Below, in pieces: positions 8,840 through 16,771 of a stretch of DNA of 35,513 nucleotides (its first letter is position 1; each line of letters starts with the position of its first letter). The translations under genes were made by a program, and so were the position numbers. The DNA is taken from the IMG/VR virus record IMGVR_UViG_3300046557_000399, positions 1 to 35,513 of that record. The stretch is one strand, 5' to 3'. This DNA is from a virus. The notes beneath the pieces were generated by a model. The model was not told the origin of the DNA and ran no database searches. It saw only the letters and a list, made by a program, of their open reading frames with translations.

Positions 8840-10420
8840 TCAACCTCTCCACTCAGCAAAGAGACCCATGTGATCTTCGGTTCCGAAGAATGTAGAGGCA
8901 GTTCCTGCGGTTGCTCTCTCCAACGCATTGATTGTATTTATCCCCAACGAAGGAACTAAAGTAAATCTTGCGGTCATCTGTGCTCCAAGGCTCGTCGATG
9001 TTCCAGAACCCGTCCCTTGAAGATCGGATCTTCCAACCATTCCAGATTTCACCGTAGTAGAATTTAAGCCTATAGCAATATTCGAATCCTCGTTGTATAC
9101 TGCGCCGCCACCATGCGTTACGTACTGATTGAATGCTGCTAGTGCAGACTCCTCCGGCAAGCCACAGAAGGTAGTTAAACTATTAGCTGCTGCTGCATTC
9201 GAAGCTCTATAGCTTGCTCCAGGATTACTCCAACTCGCTGTTCCATCTCCAGCCTTCAACGCAATAGTCTGCCGATTATATGCATTCCAAATCCCCCACT
9301 TCCTCGACTGGCCAAAACTCCTATGACAGGTCAACTGCCCCGATACTGCATCGAGGAAGATAGTTCCCACATATACACCCTGTTTATCTGGCGTCGTGAA
9401 CGTCGAGCCTCCATTCCTCGTTCCCATCGCACCCGAATTCACCCACACTCCATTCAATCTTACAAGCGCAGTCGATCTCGCACCCGTCCCCGCACCCGAG
9501 TTCGCCCACGCTGGACCTGTTACTACTCTTAGAGTTCCAGTATCTAACCACACAAACACATCATAAAGCACATTCGGTGCATGTCCAGGATTATTCAACG
9601 TTAATGTCTGCACCGCCACATACGGAAACGGCTTAATACTAACTCCATCAGAGTATATCCCCACCCCACTCATGAAGGGATGCAAACTCACAGTCCCCGA
9701 CGCTAAGGCATCAGCTGCAATCACTGGATCCGTCGCACTCGCACTCAAATACCATCCCGGTGGCGGTGCCAACTCCCGAACCTGCTGCCACCTCGAGCCA
9801 TCGAAATACTCCAATAGCACATCACTTGAATTGATTCTCGTATCACCCGCAACCGGTGCCACAGGTCTCTGTGCAGTCGTCCCGACAGGGAGTTTAACCT
9901 TCTCAGTCGCACTCAAAGTCAAAATTCCCGCATAGGTAGTGGCAGCAGAGTCCAGATCGAAGGGATTCCCTGCGATCCCTCTAAGCCCAAGCCACGCTCC
10001 AAACGTATTCAACCACCTACAAGTAATCGACTCAAACGGAGAGTCAAGTGTTAACGTCCCCTGTCCATTAATCAACGTAGCTCCAGCAGGATCAATAGTC
10101 ACTGCATTGACACTCGAATCGGACTTGAACAACGTGACTTGGAATCCGTCATTCACTCCACCAGGTAGATTTACTGTCCTCACTCCTCCCGTTGCATCTA
10201 CCGGAATTGTCGTATTCTCATCCGCCGCAACTACATTAACAGTCCCCGCCACCGCAGCGCTCGAATCGGGAAAGTAAAATGCCTTCGATCCATTGGGGAA
10301 AGTATTCTGCAGGGACTGCTTAATCAATCGAAGGTGATCATCACCCTCTGTCTTCGAATCCCCTGGAGGTGGATTGGCAGGAACTAACTGCGAAAGGAAT
10401 GTCGCTACCTCAATGCCCAT
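8840..10420 (-). CDS. Tail fibre / appendage protein with phage-fibre N-terminal module
   Basis: 526 residues. Residues about 13-43 contain P-P-P-G-D-S-x-x-E-G-D-D-H-L-R-L-I-K followed by LQNTFPN, the short virion-anchoring module seen at the N-terminus of many phage tail fibres. After it comes a long beta-rich region with regular Thr/Val/Gly/Asn strands (about 50-370) and a C-terminal part from about 430 with asparagine-rich turns that may be the receptor-contacting tip. It lies between the adaptor and nozzle genes, as expected for a tail appendage. Host receptor is unknown. No intramolecular chaperone or hydrolase motif is visible. Confidence 0.78.
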   Translation of the reverse strand: MGIEVATFLSQLVPANPPPGDSKTEGDDHLRLIKQSLQNTFPNGSKAFYFPDSSAAVAGTVNVVAADENTTIPVDATGGVRTVNLPGGVNDGFQVTLFKSDSSVNAVTIDPAGATLINGQGTLTLDSPFESITCRWLNTFGAWLGLRGIAGNPFDLDSAATTYAGILTLSATEKVKLPVGTTAQRPVAPVAGDTRINSSDVLLEYFDGSRWQQVRELAPPPGWYLSASATDPVIAADALASGTVSLHPFMSGVGIYSDGVSIKPFPYVAVQTLTLNNPGHAPNVLYDVFVWLDTGTLRVVTGPAWANSGAGTGARSTALVRLNGVWVNSGAMGTRNGGSTFTTPDKQGVYVGTIFLDAVSGQLTCHRSFGQSRKWGIWNAYNRQTIALKAGDGTASWSNPGASYRASNAAAANSLTTFCGLPEESALAAFNQYVTHGGGAVYNEDSNIAIGLNSTTVKSGMVGRSDLQGTGSGTSTSLGAQMTARFTLVPSLGINTINALERATAGTASTFFGTEDHMGLFAEWRG

Positions 10421-10432
10421 TCTCTCCTCCCG

Positions 10433-11095
10433 CTACTGATGCGGGCCCCCCATCTGATACGTCCGATTACTGGCCATCCGCGCTTCGGTTAAGTTGTTGA
10501 GCAACGCTGTGCCAGTCGCCACCCACTCGGTGAACACTCCATCCGCAACTTGATCCCGAACTGGACCTTTCGCTATAAGCTTCCCTGCCGCTCCAAGCAG
10601 CAAGAATGGCACATGCTTCAACCATCCATTCTCTACATTCGTCGAGAGACTCGTATCCCTTTTGTAGTACGGCATCTTGATCGGATACACTGCATCAGGA
10701 GTCGGAAAGATTCTAAAGTACGGCCCCAGAATTGCATATGCCTCTGGTGAACCTGTAAGCAAGGTCCCAGTCTGCGGATCGAAGAAATTCTTCCTCAACA
10801 CATCAAAATCATCCTTGATCAAATCCTTCTCTGGATTCGTCTCCGTAGGCACCAAGGGCACATACCGCAAAACCGCCTCATCTATCTCCTGAAGGAAGTC
10901 CGCCGGAAGCGGTATCCTCTGCTCCGTAGGTGTAGTGTTGATCACACTATCTTCCGAAGTTAGAAAGAATGGCTTAGTCGGCATTGCTTCTAGATTCGTC
11001 TGTGCAAGTTGCATCATGCTCACGATTGTCGAGTCTAGAGTCGTCCTGAATGCCATCTGCAACTTAATATGTGCTACTCCCTCATCCCGTGTCAT
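10433..11095 (-). CDS. Head-tail adaptor, tail tubular protein A-like (T7 gp11-like)
   Basis: 220 residues using the ATG at 11095. That ATG forms an ATGA overlap with the upstream stop and is preceded by GGAGGG ten bases away; a longer GTG-initiated form at 11137 is less likely. The protein opens with helices (KLQMAFRTTLDSTIVSMMQLAQ). It contains the adaptor-type stretch RIPLPADFLQEIDEAVLRY, then YRIFPTPD-like and YYKRDTSL segments, and a C-terminal helix with hydrophobic and RMASNRTYQ parts. These features match the podoviral adaptor that links portal to nozzle. Its neighbours, the fibre and nozzle genes, fit. Confidence 0.78.
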   Translation of the reverse strand: MTRDEGVAHIKLQMAFRTTLDSTIVSMMQLAQTNLEAMPTKPFFLTSEDSVINTTPTEQRIPLPADFLQEIDEAVLRYVPLVPTETNPEKDLIKDDFDVLRKNFFDPQTGTLLTGSPEAYAILGPYFRIFPTPDAVYPIKMPYYKRDTSLSTNVENGWLKHVPFLLLGAAGKLIAKGPVRDQVADGVFTEWVATGTALLNNLTEARMASNRTYQMGGPHQ

Positions 11096-11709
11096 ACTTG
11101 ATTGCCCTCCGTGCAATAGTTCGACTCCGAGTCCCACTCAATTCCCATCGCCGGGTCCGCAACCCAACTCCCTACAAGCGGCACATCGGGCACGAAGACT
11201 CCCACTGGAGGAGCCTCCGGCTGATACTCGCAAGAGACTCCAAAGCTCATCGTGAACGGGAAGAAATTGAAATGAATCTGCGCACCCGGATCGATGAAGA
11301 AGTTCTTCGCTAGCGGATACGCCTGCTCCCAGAACGTTGGGAAGAGGTAATTCTTCCTCCAAGGCTTCGGAAGTGGCTTCTCTCTCGAACCTTGAATTCC
11401 TGCCCAAGTATTATTCCGCTCAAACTCCGTACTCGGAGTGTAAAACACACTCGGCTTCTGATAATTAGCCCAAGTCTTCGACCTACGATACTGCTTCGGA
11501 ACTTCAAACGAGCCCATATATGCACAGGGAAGCACATCCGGCGGTACAATAACTATCGGGAAGTTCCCATCAAAGTGACTCTGATAGAGAGAGGCTCTCG
11601 CACGCACGAACGGCCGCGCTCGAACAGTCATATCGAAGAGAAGCACCGAAATTAGTTCCGGTGCGTCTTCCGTGATTGCAGTTTCACACTCAGAGACTAC
11701 ACCGAGCAC
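11092..11709 (-). CDS. Hypothetical tail-region structural protein
   Basis: 205 residues from a GTG at 11709, just after the cupin gene's TAG, with a weak AGGG eight bases upstream; no upstream ATG is available in frame. The composition is aromatic-rich (many W, F, Y and P), with segments such as WANYQKPSVFYTPSTEFERN and FEVPKQYRRS. It is acidic at the C-terminus (PAMGIEWDSESNYC). I do not recognise the family. It ends in an ATGA overlap with the adaptor gene, so it is probably a tail or neck component made in step with it. Confidence 0.7.
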   Translation of the reverse strand: MLGVVSECETAITEDAPELISVLLFDMTVRARPFVRARASLYQSHFDGNFPIVIVPPDVLPCAYMGSFEVPKQYRRSKTWANYQKPSVFYTPSTEFERNNTWAGIQGSREKPLPKPWRKNYLFPTFWEQAYPLAKNFFIDPGAQIHFNFFPFTMSFGVSCEYQPEAPPVGVFVPDVPLVGSWVADPAMGIEWDSESNYCTEGNQV

Positions 11710-11710
11710 T

Positions 11711-11980
11711 CTAGTACCCTATGTTAACTATCTTACCATTCGGAGCACTCGCAACTATCTCATGCGGTTGCTCCGGTTCGAAAATCAAGATCTCCCCCGG
11801 TGAAACGATCTTCTCCCACTCCCCACCTCGAACTATAAACTGCCCCTTACTTACTACCATGATATGACTCGTTCCTTCACGATGCTGATGTAGCGGAATT
11901 AAATCTCCAACTTCAGGAAACTCAAAGATTGCCATCACTAAACTTCCAAGCTTCTTAACTTGCGGTTGAACTTCAGACAC
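11711..11980 (-). CDS. Single-domain cupin
   Basis: 89 residues, GTG start at 11980 overlapping the previous stop. It has both cupin motifs: H31-x-H33-x-E35 followed by G and a strand (HIMVVSKGQFIV), then P-G-E-I-L-I-F at 61-67 with a second-motif His at 73 (QPHEI). The metal-binding set H31/H33/E35/H73 looks complete, so a metal ion is probably bound. The length is that of the minimal double-stranded beta-helix. Single-domain cupins can be enzymes (isomerases, dioxygenases) or sugar/ligand binders. In this structural operon, next to the adhesin genes, it may modify or bind a surface carbohydrate, but that is only inference. Confidence 0.8.
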   Translation of the reverse strand: MSEVQPQVKKLGSLVMAIFEFPEVGDLIPLHQHREGTSHIMVVSKGQFIVRGGEWEKIVSPGEILIFEPEQPHEIVASAPNGKIVNIGY

Positions 11981-12179
11981 TCTTCGGCTCCGTTAAGATT
12001 GGCACTGGAGAAGCCTCTGGCTCCGGAACAATCCATTTCTCCCCACTCCAAGTCGCCCCAATCGGAGCCTCTTCACTCAAGATTGCTTGATGTCTCTCTG
12101 GTGGAACCCAAGGCGTTTCACCATCCCACTCACATGCATTCACCGCTAACCCCGCTTCATCTACAATCACATATCGCAT
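11973..12179 (-). CDS. Small tail-fibre-assembly-like protein
   Basis: 68 residues starting MRYVIVDEAGLAVNACEWDG, then W-V-P-P, then IGATWSGEKWIVPEPE. The pattern (strand, V-N-x-x-x-W-D-G, W-x-P-P, G-x-x-W-x-G-x-x-W) is that of the short domain found in tail-fibre assembly chaperones and at fibre C-termini. It lies directly downstream of the glycine-rich adhesin gene (one base gap), so a chaperone or adhesin-capping role is the natural guess. It is too short to contain a trimerisation domain of its own. Confidence 0.7.
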   Translation of the reverse strand: MRYVIVDEAGLAVNACEWDGETPWVPPERHQAILSEEAPIGATWSGEKWIVPEPEASPVPILTEPKSV

Positions 12180-12180
12180 C

Positions 12181-13251
12181 TTAAGCTCCGTCGAATACTA
12201 TCACAACACACTGTCCCGCAGCGCCTGCACCCGCCGCTGCATTGACATTCCCTCCACCACCCCCACCTGGCGCAGTCCCTGCCGAGCCTGAGGCTCCCCC
12301 AGCACCACCATTGATAGAAGTACCAGCCGCAAGCGTGGTCGCATTACTCTTGCCGCCGCCACCTCCACCTCCATTCACTGCAGGAGCCGCGGTAAAGGTT
12401 GTCGTAACGCAACTCACGACGTCGATCCAAGCTCCAGATCCACCGTGATCTGCAGCACTTGGAAATTGCGAACCCACTATATGAGGCCAAAGCGGACTAG
12501 TAGTAAATGCACTAGTTAGTGGACCACCTGGTGAAGTTGCCGTAGGCCCTACCTTAGTTGGATATCCTCCATGTCCTGGAAAAGCTTGTACACCAGAGGA
12601 GCCCTGTTGTCCTCCACCACCTCCAAAGCCTGTTATAACCGCTCCGAAAGTTGTATTCCCTCCAGCTGATCCGTTATTACCATTCGAAGCCGCCGCCGCT
12701 CCTGCCGCGCCGATAGTGACAGTCTCCGTTGCCCCCAATGAAGACAAAAGGATAAAGCGTCGATTAAATCCGCCTCCGCCTCCACCAGCACCGTTACCGC
12801 TAGCAGCTGCTCTTCCACCGCCTCCACCACCACCCCAAACCTCAACTAGAGCATACGCTTTAGCTCCAAATCCTTGCGGCTTAGTCCAAGTCCCACTTCC
12901 AGTGAACGATTGCTGATTTACCTTCAGCGCAACATCTTCCGCCGCCGCTACATCACGAACAACCGCAGCTCCGGAGAGAGTGAGCTTACTCGTACCCGCA
13001 GTTCCCGCAATCTTCGACGCAAGAACTGTATCGCGAGAGAGTGTAGTCCCCGCAGCAGTATACGTCCCACGTCCAATCTCGAAATCCAATCCATCTTCAA
13101 TCACATAAGTAAAGACGTCCTGATCCACTGCTCCAGCTTCAGCAAATGTGAAGAAGAAATTGGAGAATGCTGCTCCCAAAGTCATTGTCCCTGTTCCAGC
13201 AGTAGCCGTCCGGACCTTTACCCTGTTGATCAACTTCGAGGCATTAGCCAT
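12181..13251 (-). CDS. Glycine-rich receptor-binding / adhesin-type tail protein
   Basis: 356 residues, ATG at 13251 adjacent to the preceding TAG. Residues 1-110 form a module seen in many phage tail proteins (NRVKVRTATAGTGTMTLGAA, then DFEIGRGTYTAAGTTLSRD). From about 125 there is F-x-x-x-G-T-W-T-K-P followed by VEVWGGGGGGG and repeated polyglycine runs to the end, interrupted by short Asn/Ser/Ala loops. Glycine-rich domains of this kind fold as packed polyglycine-II helices in known phage adhesins and carry the hypervariable receptor-contact loops. It likely sits at a fibre or spike tip and determines host range. A small chaperone-like gene follows immediately. Confidence 0.8.
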   Translation of the reverse strand: MANASKLINRVKVRTATAGTGTMTLGAAFSNFFFTFAEAGAVDQDVFTYVIEDGLDFEIGRGTYTAAGTTLSRDTVLASKIAGTAGTSKLTLSGAAVVRDVAAAEDVALKVNQQSFTGSGTWTKPQGFGAKAYALVEVWGGGGGGGRAAASGNGAGGGGGGFNRRFILLSSLGATETVTIGAAGAAAASNGNNGSAGGNTTFGAVITGFGGGGGQQGSSGVQAFPGHGGYPTKVGPTATSPGGPLTSAFTTSPLWPHIVGSQFPSAADHGGSGAWIDVVSCVTTTFTAAPAVNGGGGGGGKSNATTLAAGTSINGGAGGASGSAGTAPGGGGGGNVNAAAGAGAAGQCVVIVFDGA

Positions 13252-13497
13252 CTAAACCCCATACGAACGACGAGCTTCAACCTTATCGAGCCACTTCTCA
13301 AAAGGAGTACAACTCCCCTTCGCATGACACTGCGGGCACACAGGCTTTGAACACATCGTGCAAAAGCCACCAAGATCTTCCGGCCGCACTTTCACTGGCA
13401 CCCGTACAATCCTATTACAGTGACAACAGGTGAACGTATCACATTCCCGAGTCTTTCCCGGGCCAGACACAACAAACGCTCCACCTGCTCGATACAT
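13252..13497 (-). CDS. Small zinc-ribbon-like protein
   Basis: 81 residues using ATG 13497, which overlaps the upstream stop (TGATG) and has AGGAG five bases upstream; a GTG one codon earlier is too close to the Shine-Dalgarno. It contains C-D-T-F-T-C-C-H-C-N, then G-F-C-T-M-C-S-K-P-V-C-P-Q-C-H and a C-x-P-F-E-K-W-L-D-K tail. This is a double CxxC knuckle ending in a short helix. Small proteins with this C-terminal (C..PFEK.L) are common in podoviral structural modules in my recollection. It probably binds zinc. Whether it is in the virion or a regulator is unknown. Confidence 0.75.
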   Translation of the reverse strand: MYRAGGAFVVSGPGKTRECDTFTCCHCNRIVRVPVKVRPEDLGGFCTMCSKPVCPQCHAKGSCTPFEKWLDKVEARRSYGV

Positions 13498-13961
13498 CAC
13501 TGCTCCTGAACAAGCACTTTAGGCGCAGTAAATCCAGTATACGCCGGCGACTTCGCTCTCAGCACCAGTCCATTATTCGTCGTCGCCGGTGACACCAGCT
13601 CCGACCCCGGCGCGGCCATCCATCGCACCGTTGCCCTCTGATTCATCGAAAAATATTCCAAGAAGGAACTCGCCGTCACTGTCGGCTCGGCACTATATCC
13701 AATCTTAGAAGTCATCAGCGCTGCAGCATCCGCAGGATCAAGCGCTATTGGAGTAAACGCCGTTCCCGTTCCATCTGCTGTCATCCGAGCAATATCAATC
13801 TCGATCTCATTATCCGCTGGCGGACTCCCCGGCAAACCCACAATATACTCATAGAGCTTGATTCTCCGAGCCGTAGCCCCAGCAAAGGTAGAAATCTGCG
13901 TCTTATACGCTGCCGCAGTTGCCTGCTGATTGCTCTCCTGCGCTACCGAGTAGTTCGCCAT
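13497..13961 (-). CDS. Putative head/decoration-type structural protein
   Basis: 154 residues, ATG at 13961 with GGAGGAG eight bases upstream. It starts with a Gln/Ala-rich helix (QESNQQATAAAYKTQIS). A beta-rich domain follows with RRIKLYEYIVGLPGSPPADN, TPIALDPADAAALMT, and MNQRATVRWMAAPGSELV near the end. This combination matches a recurrent family of phage structural proteins encoded just downstream of the capsid gene. A head-surface or decoration role is plausible. The family assignment rests on recalled sequence pattern, not on a search. Confidence 0.72.
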   Translation of the reverse strand: MANYSVAQESNQQATAAAYKTQISTFAGATARRIKLYEYIVGLPGSPPADNEIEIDIARMTADGTGTAFTPIALDPADAAALMTSKIGYSAEPTVTASSFLEYFSMNQRATVRWMAAPGSELVSPATTNNGLVLRAKSPAYTGFTAPKVLVQEQ

Positions 13962-13979
13962 CTCCCTTACTCCTCCAAG

Positions 13980-14390
13980 TCAAATGGCCTGATAGAGGCC
14001 GTTGATCTGATCAAAGACGAAGTTTACTAACTCCGCCGCATGAAGTGTCCAAACTACTCCCTCATCTCCCCACCCTAAGAGCGATCCTGTCTGCGTATCG
14101 TAGATCACTGCGTAGCGCCACGGCGTTACATTCCCCGTCGCAATGAACTGAAAGTTCTGCAACACATACTTGAACAGTCCACCCACCTGCGCACTTGACA
14201 CCACGGTAAGTAACGAGCCTCCAGCCACATACCCAGCTCCAGGCGCAATCTCAGTAATCTGACTAAAGTTCGTCATACCCACATCCGGAATCACATTAGT
14301 AAACGCAAGCTTCATCGGATGGAGCCCTGGAGCATTGAGTCCATTCTGCGTGTCTGACACGAAGGAGTTAAAGTGGACAAACGTCCCCAC
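13980..14390 (-). CDS. Putative minor capsid/structural protein
   Basis: 136 residues from a GTG at 14390 (TAGTG overlap with the preceding gene). The pattern is MKLAFTNVIPDVGMTNFSQI, then TEIAPGAGYVAGG, then YAVIYDTQTGSLLGWGDEG. It matches a frequent phage head-region protein family whose members are small beta-sandwiches. The gene lies four genes after the major capsid gene, so a decoration, collar or neck protein is likely. No catalytic motif is seen. Confidence 0.72.
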   Translation of the reverse strand: MGTFVHFNSFVSDTQNGLNAPGLHPMKLAFTNVIPDVGMTNFSQITEIAPGAGYVAGGSLLTVVSSAQVGGLFKYVLQNFQFIATGNVTPWRYAVIYDTQTGSLLGWGDEGVVWTLHAAELVNFVFDQINGLYQAI

Positions 14391-14680
14391 TAGTTCCCCT
14401 CTCCATCCATCATCCCATCGAACTCCCCATCCCTCATCACCTTCATCTCACTCACTTCAAGTTCGATCGATCCAGGAATCTTTCTCACCACCTCCTTCGG
14501 CTTAGCCTTACTTCCAATTTCAGCCGGATAATCCTGCGACTTATATTGCTCTCCACCACGAAGGCTCTTCACCTTCCCCTTTACCACGATCGTCACCTCG
14601 TCATCGAGCCCAACTTCGTCCACCTGACTCGCTTTCGAGATATCAATCCTTGCACAGAGCTTCCCATCTCCATACGCCAT
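14390..14680 (-). CDS. Hypothetical small structural-module protein
   Basis: 96 residues, ATG at 14680 overlapping the previous stop. It is charged and beta-rich, with VDEVGLDDEVTIVVKGKVKS followed by a Lys/Glu-rich stretch and an acidic Gly/Asp tail (EFDGMMDGEGN). It is unrecognised. Coupled translation on both sides argues it is a true gene. The strand-rich first half with a D-D-E turn resembles small OB/SH3-like cores, but that is a weak impression. Confidence 0.65.
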   Translation of the reverse strand: MAYGDGKLCARIDISKASQVDEVGLDDEVTIVVKGKVKSLRGGEQYKSQDYPAEIGSKAKPKEVVRKIPGSIELEVSEMKVMRDGEFDGMMDGEGN

Positions 14681-14973
14681 CAGTTAAACTCCGGAAGAAC
14701 TGGCACTGCAAGAGGCTCTGACTTCTCCTCTGCCTTTGGAGCACTGAAGCGTTCCTCAAACCCCACCTTCACCTCCGCTCCAATATCAAAGCTCGGAGCC
14801 GGAGCCCCTTCCAACACTGCAAATGAAACTCTAATCGCAGGCGTCTGCGCCACTCCCTCCACCGCACTCTCAAATATCACCGTCCAACGCTGGCGATGTT
14901 TATTCTCACCAGCTTCGTCGACCACATCGACGAAATCCATCACCTGTCCTTTACAGATAAGATTATACTCCAT
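14680..14973 (-). CDS. Hypothetical small structural-module protein
   Basis: 97 residues from the ATG at 14973; a GTG one codon upstream is equally well spaced from the AGGAG. Central strands (RWTVIFESAVE, AIRVSFAVLEG, SFDIGAEVKVGFEERF) form a small beta domain. A Pro/Glu tail (PKAEEKSEPLAVPVLPE) follows. I do not recognise the family. It is the first gene after the hairpin at 15007-15036, so its expression could be set lower than that of the capsid genes upstream. Confidence 0.65.
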   Translation of the reverse strand: MEYNLICKGQVMDFVDVVDEAGENKHRQRWTVIFESAVEGVAQTPAIRVSFAVLEGAPAPSFDIGAEVKVGFEERFSAPKAEEKSEPLAVPVLPEFN

Positions 14974-15006
14974 CACCTATTCTCCTCTCGCACGTTGAAA
15001 GTGGAA

Positions 15007-15036
15007 GGGGCAATGTGCGCCGAAACACATCGCCCC
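15007..15036 (-). repeat. 30-nt hairpin, copy 1 (between head genes)
   Basis: Inverted repeat with arms GGGGCAATGTG (15007-15017) and CACATCGCCCC (15026-15036) around an 8-nt loop, pairing over 11 positions with one G-T wobble when transcribed leftwards. It lies in the 74-bp gap after the 124-aa gene that follows the capsid gene. There is no U-tract, so it is not a classical intrinsic terminator. It could attenuate transcription or protect the upstream mRNA. Three related 30-nt copies occur at 25603, 25992 and 34129. Confidence 0.75.
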
Positions 15037-15050
15037 CTCTTCCCCTCCCC

Positions 15051-15425
15051 TTACGGACTCGTCTGCGTACCCGCCGCGACGAACGCCCGCCACCCCGTCA
15101 ACGCCGCCAAACCCGTACACATGAAGAGACCTGCTTGGTTCGCCGCTAGCGCTAGTGGTACCGTGAACGCATTACCTGCTGAATTCACGAGCGTAATCGC
15201 ATTTGCTGAGAGATTGAACAACAGGAATCCCAACCCCTGATTGCCAGTCTCCAGCGGCAGCTGGACGTTCACTGCGCCCGCTGGGTTCAGGAACATAGTC
15301 GATGGATGGTCGACTAGGATCTGATAGCCCGTCACTGGAACGATAATAGGCGCATTGAATTTCCACTTCTTCTGCTGCAACATCCCAGCGAGGTTGCCAT
15401 CTGACAAATTTTCGTGCGAAGTCAT
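15051..15425 (-). CDS. Putative capsid decoration/stabilisation protein
   Basis: 124 residues, ATG at 15425 with AGGAG seven bases upstream. After a charged N-terminal helix (SHENLSDGNLAGMLQQKKW) come beta strands rich in V, L, A, N and G (PIIVPVTGYQILVDHPSTMF, GFLLFNLSANAITLVNSAG). It sits directly after the major capsid gene (24-bp gap) and before a hairpin. That is the usual place for an abundant decoration protein. The assignment is by context; no domain is recognised with confidence. Confidence 0.68.
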   Translation of the reverse strand: MTSHENLSDGNLAGMLQQKKWKFNAPIIVPVTGYQILVDHPSTMFLNPAGAVNVQLPLETGNQGLGFLLFNLSANAITLVNSAGNAFTVPLALAANQAGLFMCTGLAALTGWRAFVAAGTQTSP

Positions 15426-15449
15426 CTCACTACTCCTCTCACTCAGCGC

Positions 15450-16745
15450 TTATGTGATCGCCGAGTTGTTCAAGCCACCTAGATACGCGCAGGTCAGCCC
15501 GCCCTTATCCACTTGGATCGAGCAGTCTGTCTGCAAGAACCCTCTCCGCAAATCCTCATCCTTGTCCTGCACATCATCCTTCGACTTCGTATCGCGGCCC
15601 GGCAGGGTCACGTACTCGATCGCAGAGAAGTCCAGAATCCAAGCACTCGCCGCGTAGGGGCCAGCGGTATACACACCAGCCGCAATAGACGAATGCCGAT
15701 TGAGAAGCGGATGAGTCCGAACTAGGAGCCTACCTTGTGGGAACACCAACTCCCGAAGGTTCATCCCATAAACTTTCACCGGGCCGCCCCACTCAATCGT
15801 CGCAGCAGTGTCCTGCTGCACCATCTTATTGATGGTATTGAGCGCCACATTACCCATGAAAGCGATCCGGGTATCTCCAGCGCCCGACGAATAATCGAAC
15901 ACTCGATACACCGCATCCAGGAACGCATTGATGCCCTTGCCCGGAGTCGCAGCATTCAATGAGCTCGCAGCGAAGACTGTAGTCCTCGTCTGCGGAATCT
16001 GACTCCTAATCCCACCCATTGTCCGCAATGGCTTACCATTACTTCCAATGGTCTCACTCTGCCGGCCAAACATCATCGACCACTCAATACCTCTTGCATG
16101 GTCGAACATCTTCCTCTTCTTATCATTACTCCACGGATTACCAGTCCTAGTCTTAGTCACTTCCACCGTGCCAGTAATCTCATACGAATCCTTGAAGATC
16201 TGAACGAGATTACTATACTTCACCGGATTCCTACTCACTGAGTCCGGCGCTGCCGTACCTTCGGCATAGACCGAGCCCATCAACAGCAGGAAACTATTAT
16301 CTGCAATGCTCGCTGCAGTCGTCCCTGCTGCACCTCTCTGAACAGAAATCTGCGTCGAACCGATCACACCCGTCACGAGAAGGATCTCGTTATCGTAAGC
16401 GACCTGATCCGCTTTCTCTACCAAGAGTAGGTCTCCCGGCTTCAAGTGGTTCGGGAGTCCCCAATTTGAATCCAACACTGCTGCCGTCGGGTCAACCGAA
16501 TCAACAGCAATCACCGGATCGGAAGAGCTGAACGCCCCATTGACCTGAATCCGGACCAAGTCAATCGGCTCATCCCACCACGCATACTCCGGATCATTAA
16601 CCGTCCTCTTCTTCGCCTTACTCGTCAAGGCGAAGATCGGTGCATCACCATTCGGCTCCAACCACAGAATCATCTCTCTGAAGTTCTTGGGCCGTTCGTC
16701 AGTCGAAAAGTCGCCGGTTCCCCGGAGACCTGCCACAGCTGCCAT
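15450..16745 (-). CDS. Major capsid protein (HK97-fold, DUF5309-type)
   Basis: 431 residues, ATG at 16745 with GGAG about ten bases upstream. The N-terminal REMILWLEPNGDAPIFALTS and KRTVNDPEYAWWDEP stretches, the insertion with a VTGVIG/SVQRGAAGTTAA strand pair, and the central SRNPVKYSNLVQIFKDSYEI plus GTVEVTKTRTG block match the capsid family described as DUF5309 (HK97 fold). A P-domain-like part includes GRQSETIG, GIRSQIP and later HPLLNRHSS. It follows a scaffold-like gene by 26 bp. The assembled capsid would be made of several hundred copies, so this is probably the most strongly translated late gene. Confidence 0.88.
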   Translation of the reverse strand: MAAVAGLRGTGDFSTDERPKNFREMILWLEPNGDAPIFALTSKAKKRTVNDPEYAWWDEPIDLVRIQVNGAFSSSDPVIAVDSVDPTAAVLDSNWGLPNHLKPGDLLLVEKADQVAYDNEILLVTGVIGSTQISVQRGAAGTTAASIADNSFLLLMGSVYAEGTAAPDSVSRNPVKYSNLVQIFKDSYEITGTVEVTKTRTGNPWSNDKKRKMFDHARGIEWSMMFGRQSETIGSNGKPLRTMGGIRSQIPQTRTTVFAASSLNAATPGKGINAFLDAVYRVFDYSSGAGDTRIAFMGNVALNTINKMVQQDTAATIEWGGPVKVYGMNLRELVFPQGRLLVRTHPLLNRHSSIAAGVYTAGPYAASAWILDFSAIEYVTLPGRDTKSKDDVQDKDEDLRRGFLQTDCSIQVDKGGLTCAYLGGLNNSAIT

Positions 16746-16771
16746 TTTCTCTACTCCAACTCAAGCTCGCT

